Source: Alphaproteobacteria bacterium (GTDB taxonomy: Bacteria > Pseudomonadota > Alphaproteobacteria > CACIAM-22H2). Taken from it: a stretch of 64,000 nucleotides of DNA. The translations under genes and the position numbers were made by a program. Below the pieces are notes generated by a model that did no database searches, had not been told where the DNA came from, and saw only the letters and a list, made by a program, of their open reading frames with translations. The stretch covers positions 248,001 through 312,000 of the forward strand of contig JAEULA010000034.1 of NCBI GenBank assembly GCA_016793165.1, in the 5' to 3' direction. This document shows, one piece after another, positions 46,591 to 53,604 of the stretch; within the stretch, counting starts at the first letter, position 1; every line of letters starts with the position of its first letter.

Positions 46591-46786
46591 GCGCCTGCGC
46601 ATGCTGGGCCGCCTGCAGCGCCTGAGTCCACATCGCAAACCACGTGGCCGGCGCCGCGGCGGCGATCTCGGCCAGGCGCTGGGTCGCGCCGACGATCGCC
46701 GGGTCCGCCGCGGCCGCCGAGGCCTGCTCCTGCCACAGGTCGAGAAAGCGCCTGGCCAGCGCCTCGAGGTCGGAAGGATCGCTCAT
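46370..46786 (-). CDS. PhaE-like small subunit of class III PHA synthase
   Basis: A 138-residue protein with a helical N-terminus (LEALARRFLDLWQEQ, residues 7-21), a Trp/Phe-rich patch (APATWFAMW), a low-complexity linker and a C-terminal coiled coil (RRIAALEQRVGDLERE) ending in a basic Gly-rich tail. This fits the short PhaE-type or PhaM/phasin-like partners encoded before class III phaC. Its last 221 bases lie in another frame over the proposed phaC start (see findings). It diverges from phaR across 98 bases, an arrangement that lets PhaR repress both. Confidence 0.68.
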   Translation of the reverse strand: MSDPSDLEALARRFLDLWQEQASAAAADPAIVGATQRLAEIAAAAPATWFAMWTQALQAAQHAQAHGQSPEAGSPARAPHGAAAAGTAPDGGDVDLGELARRIAALEQRVGDLERERAARVRKPRARKPVAATGGGGA

Positions 46787-46884
46787 TGCTTGCCCCGATC
46801 GGTCGCAGGTTGTGGCCGCATGCCCGTCGGGCGCCCCGGTCGGCAATGCTTGCAAGCGACGGAAGCCGCGTGCACGATGCCACC

Positions 46885-47535
46885 ATGACGTCTACGGACA
46901 AACCGGCCGATGCGGCCGTCGGCGGCGCCGACGACCGAACCGTCGTCAAGATCAAGAAATACGCGAACCGGCGGCTCTACAACACCGCCTCGTCGAGCTA
47001 CGTCACGCTCGACGACCTCGCCCGGATGGTGAAGGAGCGGACGGAGTTCGTCGTCCACGACGCCAAGACCGGCGAGGACATCACGCGCTCGGTGCTCACC
47101 CAGATCATCGTCGAGGAGGAATCGAAGGGCGGCCAGAACCTGCTGCCCATCGGGTTCCTGCGCCAGCTGATCGGGTTCTACGGCGACAACCTGCAGTCGC
47201 TCGTGCCGCGCTACCTCGAGGCCTCGATGCAGATCTTCTCGCGCAACCAGGAGCAGTTCCGCGAGTCGATGCAGGCGACGCTCGGCGGGTTCTTCCCCTT
47301 CGGGCACCAGCTCGAGGAGATGAGCAAGCAGAACATGGCGCTGTTCCAGAACGCCTTGCAGCAGATGTGGGCGCCCTTCGCCCAGCAGGCGCGCGACGCG
47401 GCGAACGCGGCCGCCGGCGCCAGCGCCGGAGAGGCCGCCGCGCCGAAGCCCGCCGAGGACAATCCGTCGCTCGACGAGCTCAAGCGCCAGATGGAAGCGA
47501 TGCAGCGTCGCCTCGACGATCTCGCCAAGAAGTAG
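46885..47535 (+). CDS. phaR: Polyhydroxyalkanoate synthesis repressor PhaR
   Basis: A 216-residue DNA- and PHA-binding repressor. The N-terminal KIKKYANRRLYNTASSSYVTL (residues 22-42, quoted in part) is the PHB accumulation DNA-binding domain; the middle QNLLPIGFLRQLI is the regulatory domain; the C-terminus has a coiled coil (about 185-214). When PHA granules form, PhaR leaves its operators near phasin and synthase genes. The 98-base gap to the PhaE-like gene should contain such operators. Confidence 0.95.
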   Translation: MTSTDKPADAAVGGADDRTVVKIKKYANRRLYNTASSSYVTLDDLARMVKERTEFVVHDAKTGEDITRSVLTQIIVEEESKGGQNLLPIGFLRQLIGFYGDNLQSLVPRYLEASMQIFSRNQEQFRESMQATLGGFFPFGHQLEEMSKQNMALFQNALQQMWAPFAQQARDAANAAAGASAGEAAAPKPAEDNPSLDELKRQMEAMQRRLDDLAKK

Positions 47536-47586
47536 GAACGACGACGGCGGCCGAGCGGCCGGGATCTCGGTCGCGAGGCAGCGCGC

Positions 47587-49320
47587 TCAGCTGGTGCTGC
47601 TGACCACCGTCAGCTTCGGCGGGCCGCTCGCCGCGGCCGCGCGCGGCGGATTGAACGCCTCGTCGGCCAGCCACGGGCGCTCGAGCACCGGCTTGCCGAA
47701 GTACCAGCCCTGCAGGTAGCGCACGCCGCGACGCGCCAGCAGCGCCGCGTCGGCGGCCGTCTCGACGCATTCGGCGACGGTCTTCAGGCCGAGGCCCTCG
47801 GCCAGGCCGAGCAGCGTCCGCACGAACAGCTGGTTGTCCACGTTCTCCGACAGGCCCTTGACGAAGGAGCCGTCGATCTTCACGCAGTCGACGTCCAGCG
47901 CCTTGAGGTTCCGGAAGCTCGTGTAGCCGGCGCCGAAATCGTCCAGCGCGACGCGGCAGCCGAGGTCGCGCAGCTTGCTCACGAAGCGCGCGGTGTCGTC
48001 GATGTCCTGCAGCGCCACGGTCTCGGTGATCTCGACGGTCAGCCGCTCGGCGACCTCCGGCATCCCGCGCACGAGCGCGCTGAGCATGCGCAGCCACGCG
48101 CGGTCGGCGGCGGTGTGGCCGGAGATGTTGACGGCGAGCTTGACGCGCGGATGGGCGCACATCTCCTCGATCGCGAGCTCGAGGGCGCGGCGATCGACCT
48201 GTCGCATGAGGCCGGACTGCTCGACCAACGGCACGAACGCGCCGGCCGTCACGATCTGGCCGTCGCGGCGGCGCAGCCGCATCAGGCATTCGTAGTGATC
48301 CACGGCATGCGTCAGCGCGTCGACGATCGGCTGGTAGGCGAGCATGATCCGCCCGTCCTTGAGGCCGGTCTGGACCTCCTCGACGATCGCCACGGCGTAG
48401 CGGCGTTGCTCGCGGTGCGCGGGCGAGTCCTCGTAGATGGAGAAGCAGTTCCGCCCCTGGTGCTTGGCCGACTGCAGGGCGGAGTCGCCTCGGCTCATCA
48501 CCTCGGACACGGTCGGCGCATGCTCGCGGAACGAGACCGCGCCGATCGACACCGTGACGTGGATCTCCCCGGCGGGCGTCTCGATCTTGGCCTGGCGGAC
48601 GGCGGTGAGCAGCTTCTCGGCGGTCAGCGCGACGTCGTCGAGGGGGCAATGGCTGAGGACGACGCCGAAGCGATCGCCGCCGATCCGGCCGATCACGTCG
48701 GTGTTCCGGAGGCTGCGGTCGAGCAGCCGGCCGATCGCGACGATGACCGCATCGGCGGCCTCGTGGCCGAAGGCGTCGTTGATCGGCCCCAGCTTGTCGA
48801 TGCCGAGGACCATGTAGGCTCCGGGCACCTCGTAGCGGGTCGCGAAGTTGAGCGCGTGCTCGAGCGAATCCTTGAGCCGCGCGCGATTGAAGTGGCCGGT
48901 CAGCTCGTCGTGGCTCGCGAGGAACTCCAGCTGCGCCTCGCGCGACTTGCGCGCCCCGATGGCGCGCAGGACGCCGACGATGCGCACGGGCTGGCCGCCG
49001 GCGTCGAGCGTCGCGCGACCGCGGTCGTGGACCCAGATCGGATCGTCATGGTCGTCGCGGATCCGGTACTCGCTGTCGTAGAGGCCCTCTCCGCCCAGAT
49101 GGCGTGCAAGCGCCTTGGCGCGCGCGGTGACGTCGTCGGCGAAGATCCGCTCGGCGAGCGCGTCGGCGGTGGCGATGCCGGCGAAGGCCTCGCCCATGAA
49201 GGCGACGGCGTCGCCGAGCCACTCGATCGCACCGGTCGCGACGTCCCATTCATATGCCACGTCGCCGGCGGCAGCGAGGGCAGTGGCCATCCGTTCCAGT
49301 CTTGCGGGGTCGCGCTGCAT
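47587..49320 (-). CDS. PAS-GGDEF-EAL cyclic-di-GMP protein with altered catalytic motifs
   Basis: A 577-residue cytoplasmic sensor. PAS/PAC domain about residues 15-125 (VAYEWDV to VLRAIG), GGDEF domain about 130-295 and EAL domain about 310-555. The cyclase signature is GGDRF (214-218) in place of GGDEF, predicting loss of cyclase activity. In the EAL domain the first motif reads ECL (344-346) rather than EAL, while NIS, ITE, DDFGAG (460-465), KID and QGWYFGKP are retained, so phosphodiesterase activity is possible. The start is uncertain (49389, 49320 or 49290). It is convergent with phaR, separated by 51 bases. Confidence 0.9.
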   Translation of the reverse strand: MQRDPARLERMATALAAAGDVAYEWDVATGAIEWLGDAVAFMGEAFAGIATADALAERIFADDVTARAKALARHLGGEGLYDSEYRIRDDHDDPIWVHDRGRATLDAGGQPVRIVGVLRAIGARKSREAQLEFLASHDELTGHFNRARLKDSLEHALNFATRYEVPGAYMVLGIDKLGPINDAFGHEAADAVIVAIGRLLDRSLRNTDVIGRIGGDRFGVVLSHCPLDDVALTAEKLLTAVRQAKIETPAGEIHVTVSIGAVSFREHAPTVSEVMSRGDSALQSAKHQGRNCFSIYEDSPAHREQRRYAVAIVEEVQTGLKDGRIMLAYQPIVDALTHAVDHYECLMRLRRRDGQIVTAGAFVPLVEQSGLMRQVDRRALELAIEEMCAHPRVKLAVNISGHTAADRAWLRMLSALVRGMPEVAERLTVEITETVALQDIDDTARFVSKLRDLGCRVALDDFGAGYTSFRNLKALDVDCVKIDGSFVKGLSENVDNQLFVRTLLGLAEGLGLKTVAECVETAADAALLARRGVRYLQGWYFGKPVLERPWLADEAFNPPRAAAASGPPKLTVVSSTS

Positions 49321-49550
49321 GTCGAGCCGGTTCTCGTCTCGTGGTCTGCGGGATCGGCGCCGCTTCAGGCTGCCGCGTCGTCGATCCACGGACGGTAAGC
49401 GTACCGACTTAATGAAGGCTGAAATGCCGGCGCAGCGCGGCCGGCGTTAAGGTTAAGCGCCGCGCGGCGGATCGCGGCGACGACGGGGATGGAGATTGAA
49501 GCAATTCATCGGGAGTTTTAGCTTCTTCGAGTCTAACGTCGCTCCCGATC

Positions 49551-49922
49551 GTGCTGCCCGTACCCTCGCCCATCGACCGCGCTCTGCTCGCGCGCTCCGT
49601 CGACCGCATCGAGATCATCTCGCCGCGGAGCGCGGATGCGCGCGACGACTCGCCGCGCGTCGGGCGCCGGCGCGACGACTGGTCGATCGCCTGGCGGGAC
49701 GCGCAGGGCCGCGAGCACGAGGCGGCGCGCCCGTCGCCGGCGATGCGCTTCGCCTCGCCGCGTTTCGCCGCGCAGCGGATGGCGCAGGAAGGCTTCGGCC
49801 CGGGCGCCCATCTCGAGAACTGGCGCGGCGCGGCGCGCGCCTATGCGCGCGCGCAGTCGCTCGGCTCGCCTGGCACATCCGCGGGCGAGGCCCCGGCCCC
49901 CGGCATCTCCATCCTCGTCTGA
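49551..49922 (+). CDS. Small conserved hypothetical protein
   Basis: A 123-residue hydrophilic protein with no recognised domain. A helical C-terminal half holds GPGAHLENWRGAARAYARAQ, in which the HLENWR pattern is recalled from uncharacterised alphaproteobacterial proteins. GTG 49551 is the only start before the conserved part and has no Shine-Dalgarno; an 8-bp inverted repeat (49508-49515 with 49542-49549) ends one base before it. The gene is followed 24 bases on by a VOC protein gene on the same strand. Confidence 0.5.
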   Translation: MLPVPSPIDRALLARSVDRIEIISPRSADARDDSPRVGRRRDDWSIAWRDAQGREHEAARPSPAMRFASPRFAAQRMAQEGFGPGAHLENWRGAARAYARAQSLGSPGTSAGEAPAPGISILV

Positions 49923-49946
49923 ACGCCCGAACGAGTCGCGCCGACC

Positions 49947-50336
49947 ATGTCCCATCCGTTCCACGTCCCCGAGACGATCTACCCCTACGCGGTTCCGATG
50001 CTGCCGAGCCGCGACATCGACGCGACGCTCGGCTTCTTCGAGAGCGTGATCGACTTCCGCCGCAGCTTCGCGCACGGCTCGCCGACCGAGTACGCGGGCA
50101 TGAAGCGGGACGGCGCGGAGATCCACTTCTTCCGCTGCGACGACGCCAAGGTCCTCGAACGCTCGGGCTGCCGCGTGCGCGTCGACGGGATCGAGCCGCT
50201 CTATGCGCGCTGCGTGAATCGCGGCGTCGTCCACCCCGACGGCAAGCTCGCCGAGAAGTCCTGGGGCACGCGGGAGTTCGTGATGCTCGATCCCGACGGC
50301 GTGACCGTCACGTTCTTCGAGCCGCGTCATCCGTGA
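49947..50336 (+). CDS. VOC (glyoxalase/bleomycin-resistance) family protein
   Basis: A 129-residue vicinal-oxygen-chelate protein with the paired beta-alpha-beta-beta-beta layout: PMLPSRDIDATLGFFE in the first half and MLDPDGVTVTFFEP in the second. The DPDG and the final Glu resemble metal-binding positions. It could bind bleomycin-like compounds or catalyse a glyoxalase-type reaction; too general to name. Its stop overlaps the start of the Cys-rich gene by 4 bases (GTGA), linking them. Confidence 0.83.
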   Translation: MSHPFHVPETIYPYAVPMLPSRDIDATLGFFESVIDFRRSFAHGSPTEYAGMKRDGAEIHFFRCDDAKVLERSGCRVRVDGIEPLYARCVNRGVVHPDGKLAEKSWGTREFVMLDPDGVTVTFFEPRHP

Positions 50337-50524
50337 GCGCCGCGCCGGCCCACTGCGGCTGGTGCCAGCGGCCGACGCGCCCGATCTGGGTCCACGGCCA
50401 CGCCCAGTGCGAACACTGCCGCATCAACATCGAGCCCTGCTGCAGCGGTGACGCCGCCTGCCCGGCGGACGACCCGCCGCCACAGGCGCCGCGCGTCCTC
50501 CACGCGCCGCGCGCCGGCAGCTGA
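50333..50524 (+). CDS. Tiny Cys-rich (zinc-ribbon-like) protein
   Basis: A 63-residue protein from GTG 50333. Cysteines are arranged as CGWC (about residue 8), CEHC (about 27), a CC pair and a further Cys (about 36-43), with nearby His residues. This is the look of one or two zinc ribbons or a metal-binding protein. The last 18 residues are Pro/Ala/Arg-rich. It overlaps the VOC gene and precedes a DUF1289 gene by 12 bases, so all are probably one transcript. Function unknown. Confidence 0.65.
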   Translation: MSAAPAHCGWCQRPTRPIWVHGHAQCEHCRINIEPCCSGDAACPADDPPPQAPRVLHAPRAGS

Positions 50525-50536
50525 GGCGGCGCGGCG

Positions 50537-50707
50537 ATGACGACGTCGCCGTGCATCGCGGTCTGCCGCCTCGACCCCGCGACGGGGCTGTGCATCGGCT
50601 GCGGCCGCAGCATCGACGAGATCGCCAACTGGCCCGATCTGGGCGAGGCGGAGCGCCGGGCGATCCTCGAGCGCCTGCGCCGAGCGCCGCCGAAACCTGG
50701 GCGCTGA
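50537..50707 (+). CDS. DUF1289 protein
   Basis: A 56-residue DUF1289 protein. The pattern PCIAVCRLDPATGLCIGCGRS holds four Cys (about residues 6, 10, 19 and 22) with the family's CxxC-type spacing; then EIANWPDLGEAERRAIL follows. DUF1289 proteins are small, probably metal-binding, and of unknown function, often encoded near oxidoreductases. ATG 50537 has GGCGGCG upstream, a weak Shine-Dalgarno. It is followed by a small hairpin. Confidence 0.85.
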   Translation: MTTSPCIAVCRLDPATGLCIGCGRSIDEIANWPDLGEAERRAILERLRRAPPKPGR

Positions 50708-50711
50708 GCCC

Positions 50712-50726
50712 GGCGGCAGCGCCGCC
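50712..50726 (+). terminator. Hairpin after the DUF1289 gene
   Basis: GGCGGC (50712-50717) and GCCGCC (50721-50726) with an AGC loop, 4 bases after the stop, followed by TTCC. A short terminator candidate for the VOC-Cys-rich-DUF1289 run. Confidence 0.4.
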
Positions 50727-50885
50727 TTCCGCCCGCACGGCGGTCAACCCGGACGCCTCGGACCGATCGCCGCAGCCCTGCGACGTTTCGCGCGCGTCGC
50801 AACCCTGGCGGCGGCACGACGCCATGCCCACGCTGTATCGGGCGAGGCGGCACGGTGCCGTCCGCGCCCAGCCGGCAGGAGTCCC

Positions 50886-51152
50886 ATGAACCATCACCAG
50901 CGTCAGACCCTCCACTCCCTCTTCGCGCACCCCATCAGCGCGAACATTTCGATGCAGGAGGTGGAGTCCGTCCTGAAGCATCTCGGCGCGGAGATCGACA
51001 ACCGGCACAAGGCCCGGATCGGCGTGAAGCTCAATGGCCATACGGCGGTCTTCCACACGCCGCAGCATCACCTCGCCCGCGACGAAGTCACTCAGATCCG
51101 CAAGTTCATCGAGAGTTGCGGGATCGATCCCGCGCGCGACTACCCACTCTGA
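50886..51152 (+). CDS. HicA-like toxin without an adjacent antitoxin
   Basis: An 88-residue protein resembling the HicA mRNA-interferase fold: helix (HRTLHSLF-like), the strand pair GVKLNGHTAVFH with conserved His, then a closing helix IRKFIESCGI. HicA normally carries a GSH motif near the catalytic His; here NGHTAVFH is the counterpart. No HicB homologue is found within 1 kb on either side, so toxicity is unproven. A GGCAGGAG Shine-Dalgarno lies 5 bases before ATG 50886. It is preceded by a 178-base gap with no gene. Confidence 0.68.
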   Translation: MNHHQRQTLHSLFAHPISANISMQEVESVLKHLGAEIDNRHKARIGVKLNGHTAVFHTPQHHLARDEVTQIRKFIESCGIDPARDYPL

Positions 51153-51184
51153 CCGACGGGGCATTTCCCGCGACGACCTGAACC

Positions 51185-51213
51185 TCCGGATCCGGGTTCA
51201 GCCCGGATCCGGA
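51185..51213. terminator. Perfect 12-bp stem hairpin
   Basis: TCCGGATCCGGG (51185-51196) and CCCGGATCCGGA (51202-51213) with a TTCAG loop, 32 bases after the HicA-like stop. A strong hairpin without T-tract. It most likely ends that transcript; a protein-binding dyad is the alternative, because each arm contains a TCCGGA palindrome. Confidence 0.6.
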
Positions 51214-51292
51214 ATGGTGACGGCGGGTCGCCCGTTCTCTTGCCAAGCGTCGTCCCATGCGGGCGCCGCATCGCCAGAGAGGGAAACCCGCC

Positions 51293-51712
51293 GTGACCCG
51301 CCTCCCGTTGCGAGCGCCGCTCGCTTCGACCGCCACTGCCCCCCCGTCGGGCCCGAGCGGTCTTGCCCGGCTCCTGGCCGGCCTTCTCGTCATCGCTGCC
51401 GTCGCGATCGCTCCGCCGGTCGTGCAGGCAGATCCGCGCGACAAGCACGATCGGCGTCATCACGGCCATCGTCACCATGGCGGCCACGCGACGATCGTCG
51501 TGCGGCCCGCCTGGCCGCGCTACGCGCCACCGGTCTATGCGCCGCCCCGCCCGGCCTTCCACCGCCATGCCGCGCCTTACTGGTATCCGGCCTATGGCGC
51601 GCCGCTTCACTGCCGTGCGTGGGAGGGGCCGGTCTGGACCGGCACCCATTACGTGCATCGCTACGGAACGATGTGCCTCATGCCCGACGGCGGGTGGCAG
51701 CTGATCGACTGA
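51293..51712 (+). CDS. Secreted His/Pro/Tyr-rich protein
   Basis: A 139-residue exported protein. GTG 51293 is preferred, with GAGGGAAA about 8 bases before; ATG 51257 is possible. A hydrophobic signal core (about residues 23-40) is followed by VQA cleavage. The mature N-terminus is strongly His-rich (RHHGHRHHGGH), and a PPVYAPPRP segment and two Cys (LHC and MC) follow. The C-terminus has a TMCLMPDGGWQLID pattern seen in small secreted proteins of alphaproteobacteria. His clusters suggest metal binding. Unknown function. Confidence 0.75.
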   Translation: MTRLPLRAPLASTATAPPSGPSGLARLLAGLLVIAAVAIAPPVVQADPRDKHDRRHHGHRHHGGHATIVVRPAWPRYAPPVYAPPRPAFHRHAAPYWYPAYGAPLHCRAWEGPVWTGTHYVHRYGTMCLMPDGGWQLID

Positions 51713-51836
51713 CGCGGGAATCACAGCGAAGTCACGCGGGCTGCCTCGCTTCGGCCCCGATCCGCCTCCTAGATTTCGCCGCGGTCACGACGCGCAGGGC
51801 GCGCCGCGGCCATCGGTTCAATGAGGGAGAACAGCA

Positions 51837-52070
51837 ATGACAATCCGCCGGACGATGTCGGTCCCGATCGCGTTCGTCTTAGCCGCCACGCTCCTGAGCG
51901 CGTGCTCGGGGCTTTCCGCGCGCGAGCAGCGCGCGCTCTCCGGCGGCGCGATCGGCGCCGCGGGCGGCGCCGCCGTCGGCGTCATCACCGGCGGCTCGGC
52001 CCTGACCGGCGCGCTGATCGGCGGCGCCGGGGGAGCCGCGGTCGGCGCTCTCCTGCCGAACAAGCGCTGA
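51837..52070 (+). CDS. Glycine-zipper lipoprotein
   Basis: A 77-residue protein with a lipobox LSAC (Cys at residue 23) after a hydrophobic signal. The mature part is a glycine-zipper: alternating GGAIGAAGGAAVGVITGG and GALIGGAGGAAVGALLP, which form two transmembrane-like Gly-rich helices as in the YMGG/SlyB-type outer-membrane proteins. The start has GGGAGA about 7 bases upstream. It may stabilise or perforate the outer membrane; other roles unknown. Confidence 0.85.
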   Translation: MTIRRTMSVPIAFVLAATLLSACSGLSAREQRALSGGAIGAAGGAAVGVITGGSALTGALIGGAGGAAVGALLPNKR

Positions 52071-52074
52071 GCCG

Positions 52075-53487
52075 TCAGGCGCTGAAGTAGAGGTAGTACT
52101 CGTTGGGATGCGGCAGGCTGCGATTGACGCGGTGCTGGCGGTCGAGTTCCGCCAGCAGCGTGTCGATCAGCAGCGGGTCGACGACCCCGTCCGCGCACAG
52201 GAAGGCGCGATCCGCGTCCAGGGCCGCGACCGCCTCCCGGAGATCGAGGGCGAAGCCGGACGATGCGCCGCGGCGCAGCTCGTCGCCGCCCTCCGCACCG
52301 CGCGGATTGCCCGTCGCCGGCGGGCCGGCATCGAAATCGCGACGGATACCGTCGAGACCGGCCATCAAGATGGCGGCCGCGGCGAGATAGGGGTTCGCGG
52401 TCGCGTCGGGAAATCGCAGCTCGAGGCGCTGCGCCGACGGCATCGCCGAGCTGGGCAGCCGCACCGGCACCGCGCGGTTTCCCGGGCCGTAGGCGAGCGC
52501 GGCGGTTCCTCCGTAGAGCGCCGCGAGCCGGCGATATCCGTTGGTGCTGGGATTCGTCAGTGCATTCAGGGCGCGGGCATGCGCGAACACGCCGCCGAGG
52601 ACGCGACGTCGGAGGCGGTCGGCATCGGGGCCCGCGAAGAGCGGCCGCCCGTCGCGCCACAGCGACAGATTCAAGTGCAGGCCTGAGCCCGGCTGGTAGG
52701 GCAGCGGCTTGGGCATGAACGTCGCGGTTCGGCCGGCCGCGCGCGCCGCGCCGTGCACGAGCCACTTCGCGATCTGCACCTTATCCATCGCGCGCAGCAG
52801 CGTGTCGTGATGCAGCCCGAGTTCCTGCTGGCCGGGCCCCGCCTCGTGCTGGTGCCGCGTCGGTGCGAGGCCGATCGTCTCGGCCATCGCGACGAGCTCG
52901 GTGCGCCAGGCCTCGTCCTGGTCCAACGGCGCGCCGCAAAGATGCAGCGCCGGATAGGCGACGCGATGGCCGGGATTGCCGCGGCGCTGGCGGCGGCGCG
53001 TATTCTCGAGGGAATCGCGCTCGCGCACGGCGAAGAAGCACTGGGTCGGCGACATGTGGAAGCGCACGTCGTCGAACAGATAGAACTCGAGCTCGACGCC
53101 GAGCCGCACGTCGTCGGCGACGCCCGATTCCCGCAGCGCCGCGAAGGCGCGGCGCGCGGTGCTGCGTGAGTCCAGCCGCCACGGCAGCCCGTTCGTCGGC
53201 TCGCAGAGTTCGCCGATGACGACGAGCGTCGCGCGCGAGGCGAAGGGGTCGCGAAAGGCGGTCGCCAGGTCGGGGCGCACGAGGAGATCCGACGCCTCCA
53301 GGCGCCCCCAGCCGGCGATGCTCGACGCCGCGACATAGATCGCGTCGCCGCCGCCGCGCAGGCCCTTCGCCCACAGCGCGACATGCAGCCAGCGACCGAG
53401 CAGGTCGGTGAAGCGCAGATCGACCACCTCGCAACCCTTGGCGGCGGCGAGCGCGGCGAGATCGGCGGCGATCATCGGCATCGTCAT
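52075..53487 (-). CDS. Glutamine synthetase family protein without adenylylation region
   Basis: A 470-residue GS-type enzyme. Residues 15-100 are the beta-grasp domain; the catalytic domain follows. Motifs: GVELEFYLFD (130-139, metal Glu), HEAGPGQQELG (214-224), FMPKPLPYQPGSGLHLNLS (257-275, quoted in parts), NRAVPVRLP (337-345) and RLELRFPDATANPYLAAA (354-371). In GSGLHLN the second His of GSGMHxH is Asn. The Tyr-containing NLYDLP adenylylation loop after DGI is absent and that stretch (382-412) is Gly/Ala/Arg-rich, so regulation differs from GlnA. It may be a gamma-glutamylamine ligase rather than the main glutamine synthetase. It diverges from the ABC exporter gene over 117 bases. Confidence 0.87.
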   Translation of the reverse strand: MTMPMIAADLAALAAAKGCEVVDLRFTDLLGRWLHVALWAKGLRGGGDAIYVAASSIAGWGRLEASDLLVRPDLATAFRDPFASRATLVVIGELCEPTNGLPWRLDSRSTARRAFAALRESGVADDVRLGVELEFYLFDDVRFHMSPTQCFFAVRERDSLENTRRRQRRGNPGHRVAYPALHLCGAPLDQDEAWRTELVAMAETIGLAPTRHQHEAGPGQQELGLHHDTLLRAMDKVQIAKWLVHGAARAAGRTATFMPKPLPYQPGSGLHLNLSLWRDGRPLFAGPDADRLRRRVLGGVFAHARALNALTNPSTNGYRRLAALYGGTAALAYGPGNRAVPVRLPSSAMPSAQRLELRFPDATANPYLAAAAILMAGLDGIRRDFDAGPPATGNPRGAEGGDELRRGASSGFALDLREAVAALDADRAFLCADGVVDPLLIDTLLAELDRQHRVNRSLPHPNEYYLYFSA

Positions 53488-53604
53488 GGCGCGGATCCTG
53501 GGGCCGCCCCGACACGAACGCCCGGATGCACCCGAACTACGACCTCTGCGTGTGTCTTGGTCCGCCGTAAGCCCGCCTAGCGTGCACGCGAAAGGACCGC
53601 CGCC

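Noticed and set aside
49508..49549. 8-bp inverted repeat (ATCGGGAG/CTCCCGAT) before the gene at 49551
   Set aside because: Arms are short and 26 bases apart; chance is likely in this composition, so it is only mentioned in the gene entry.
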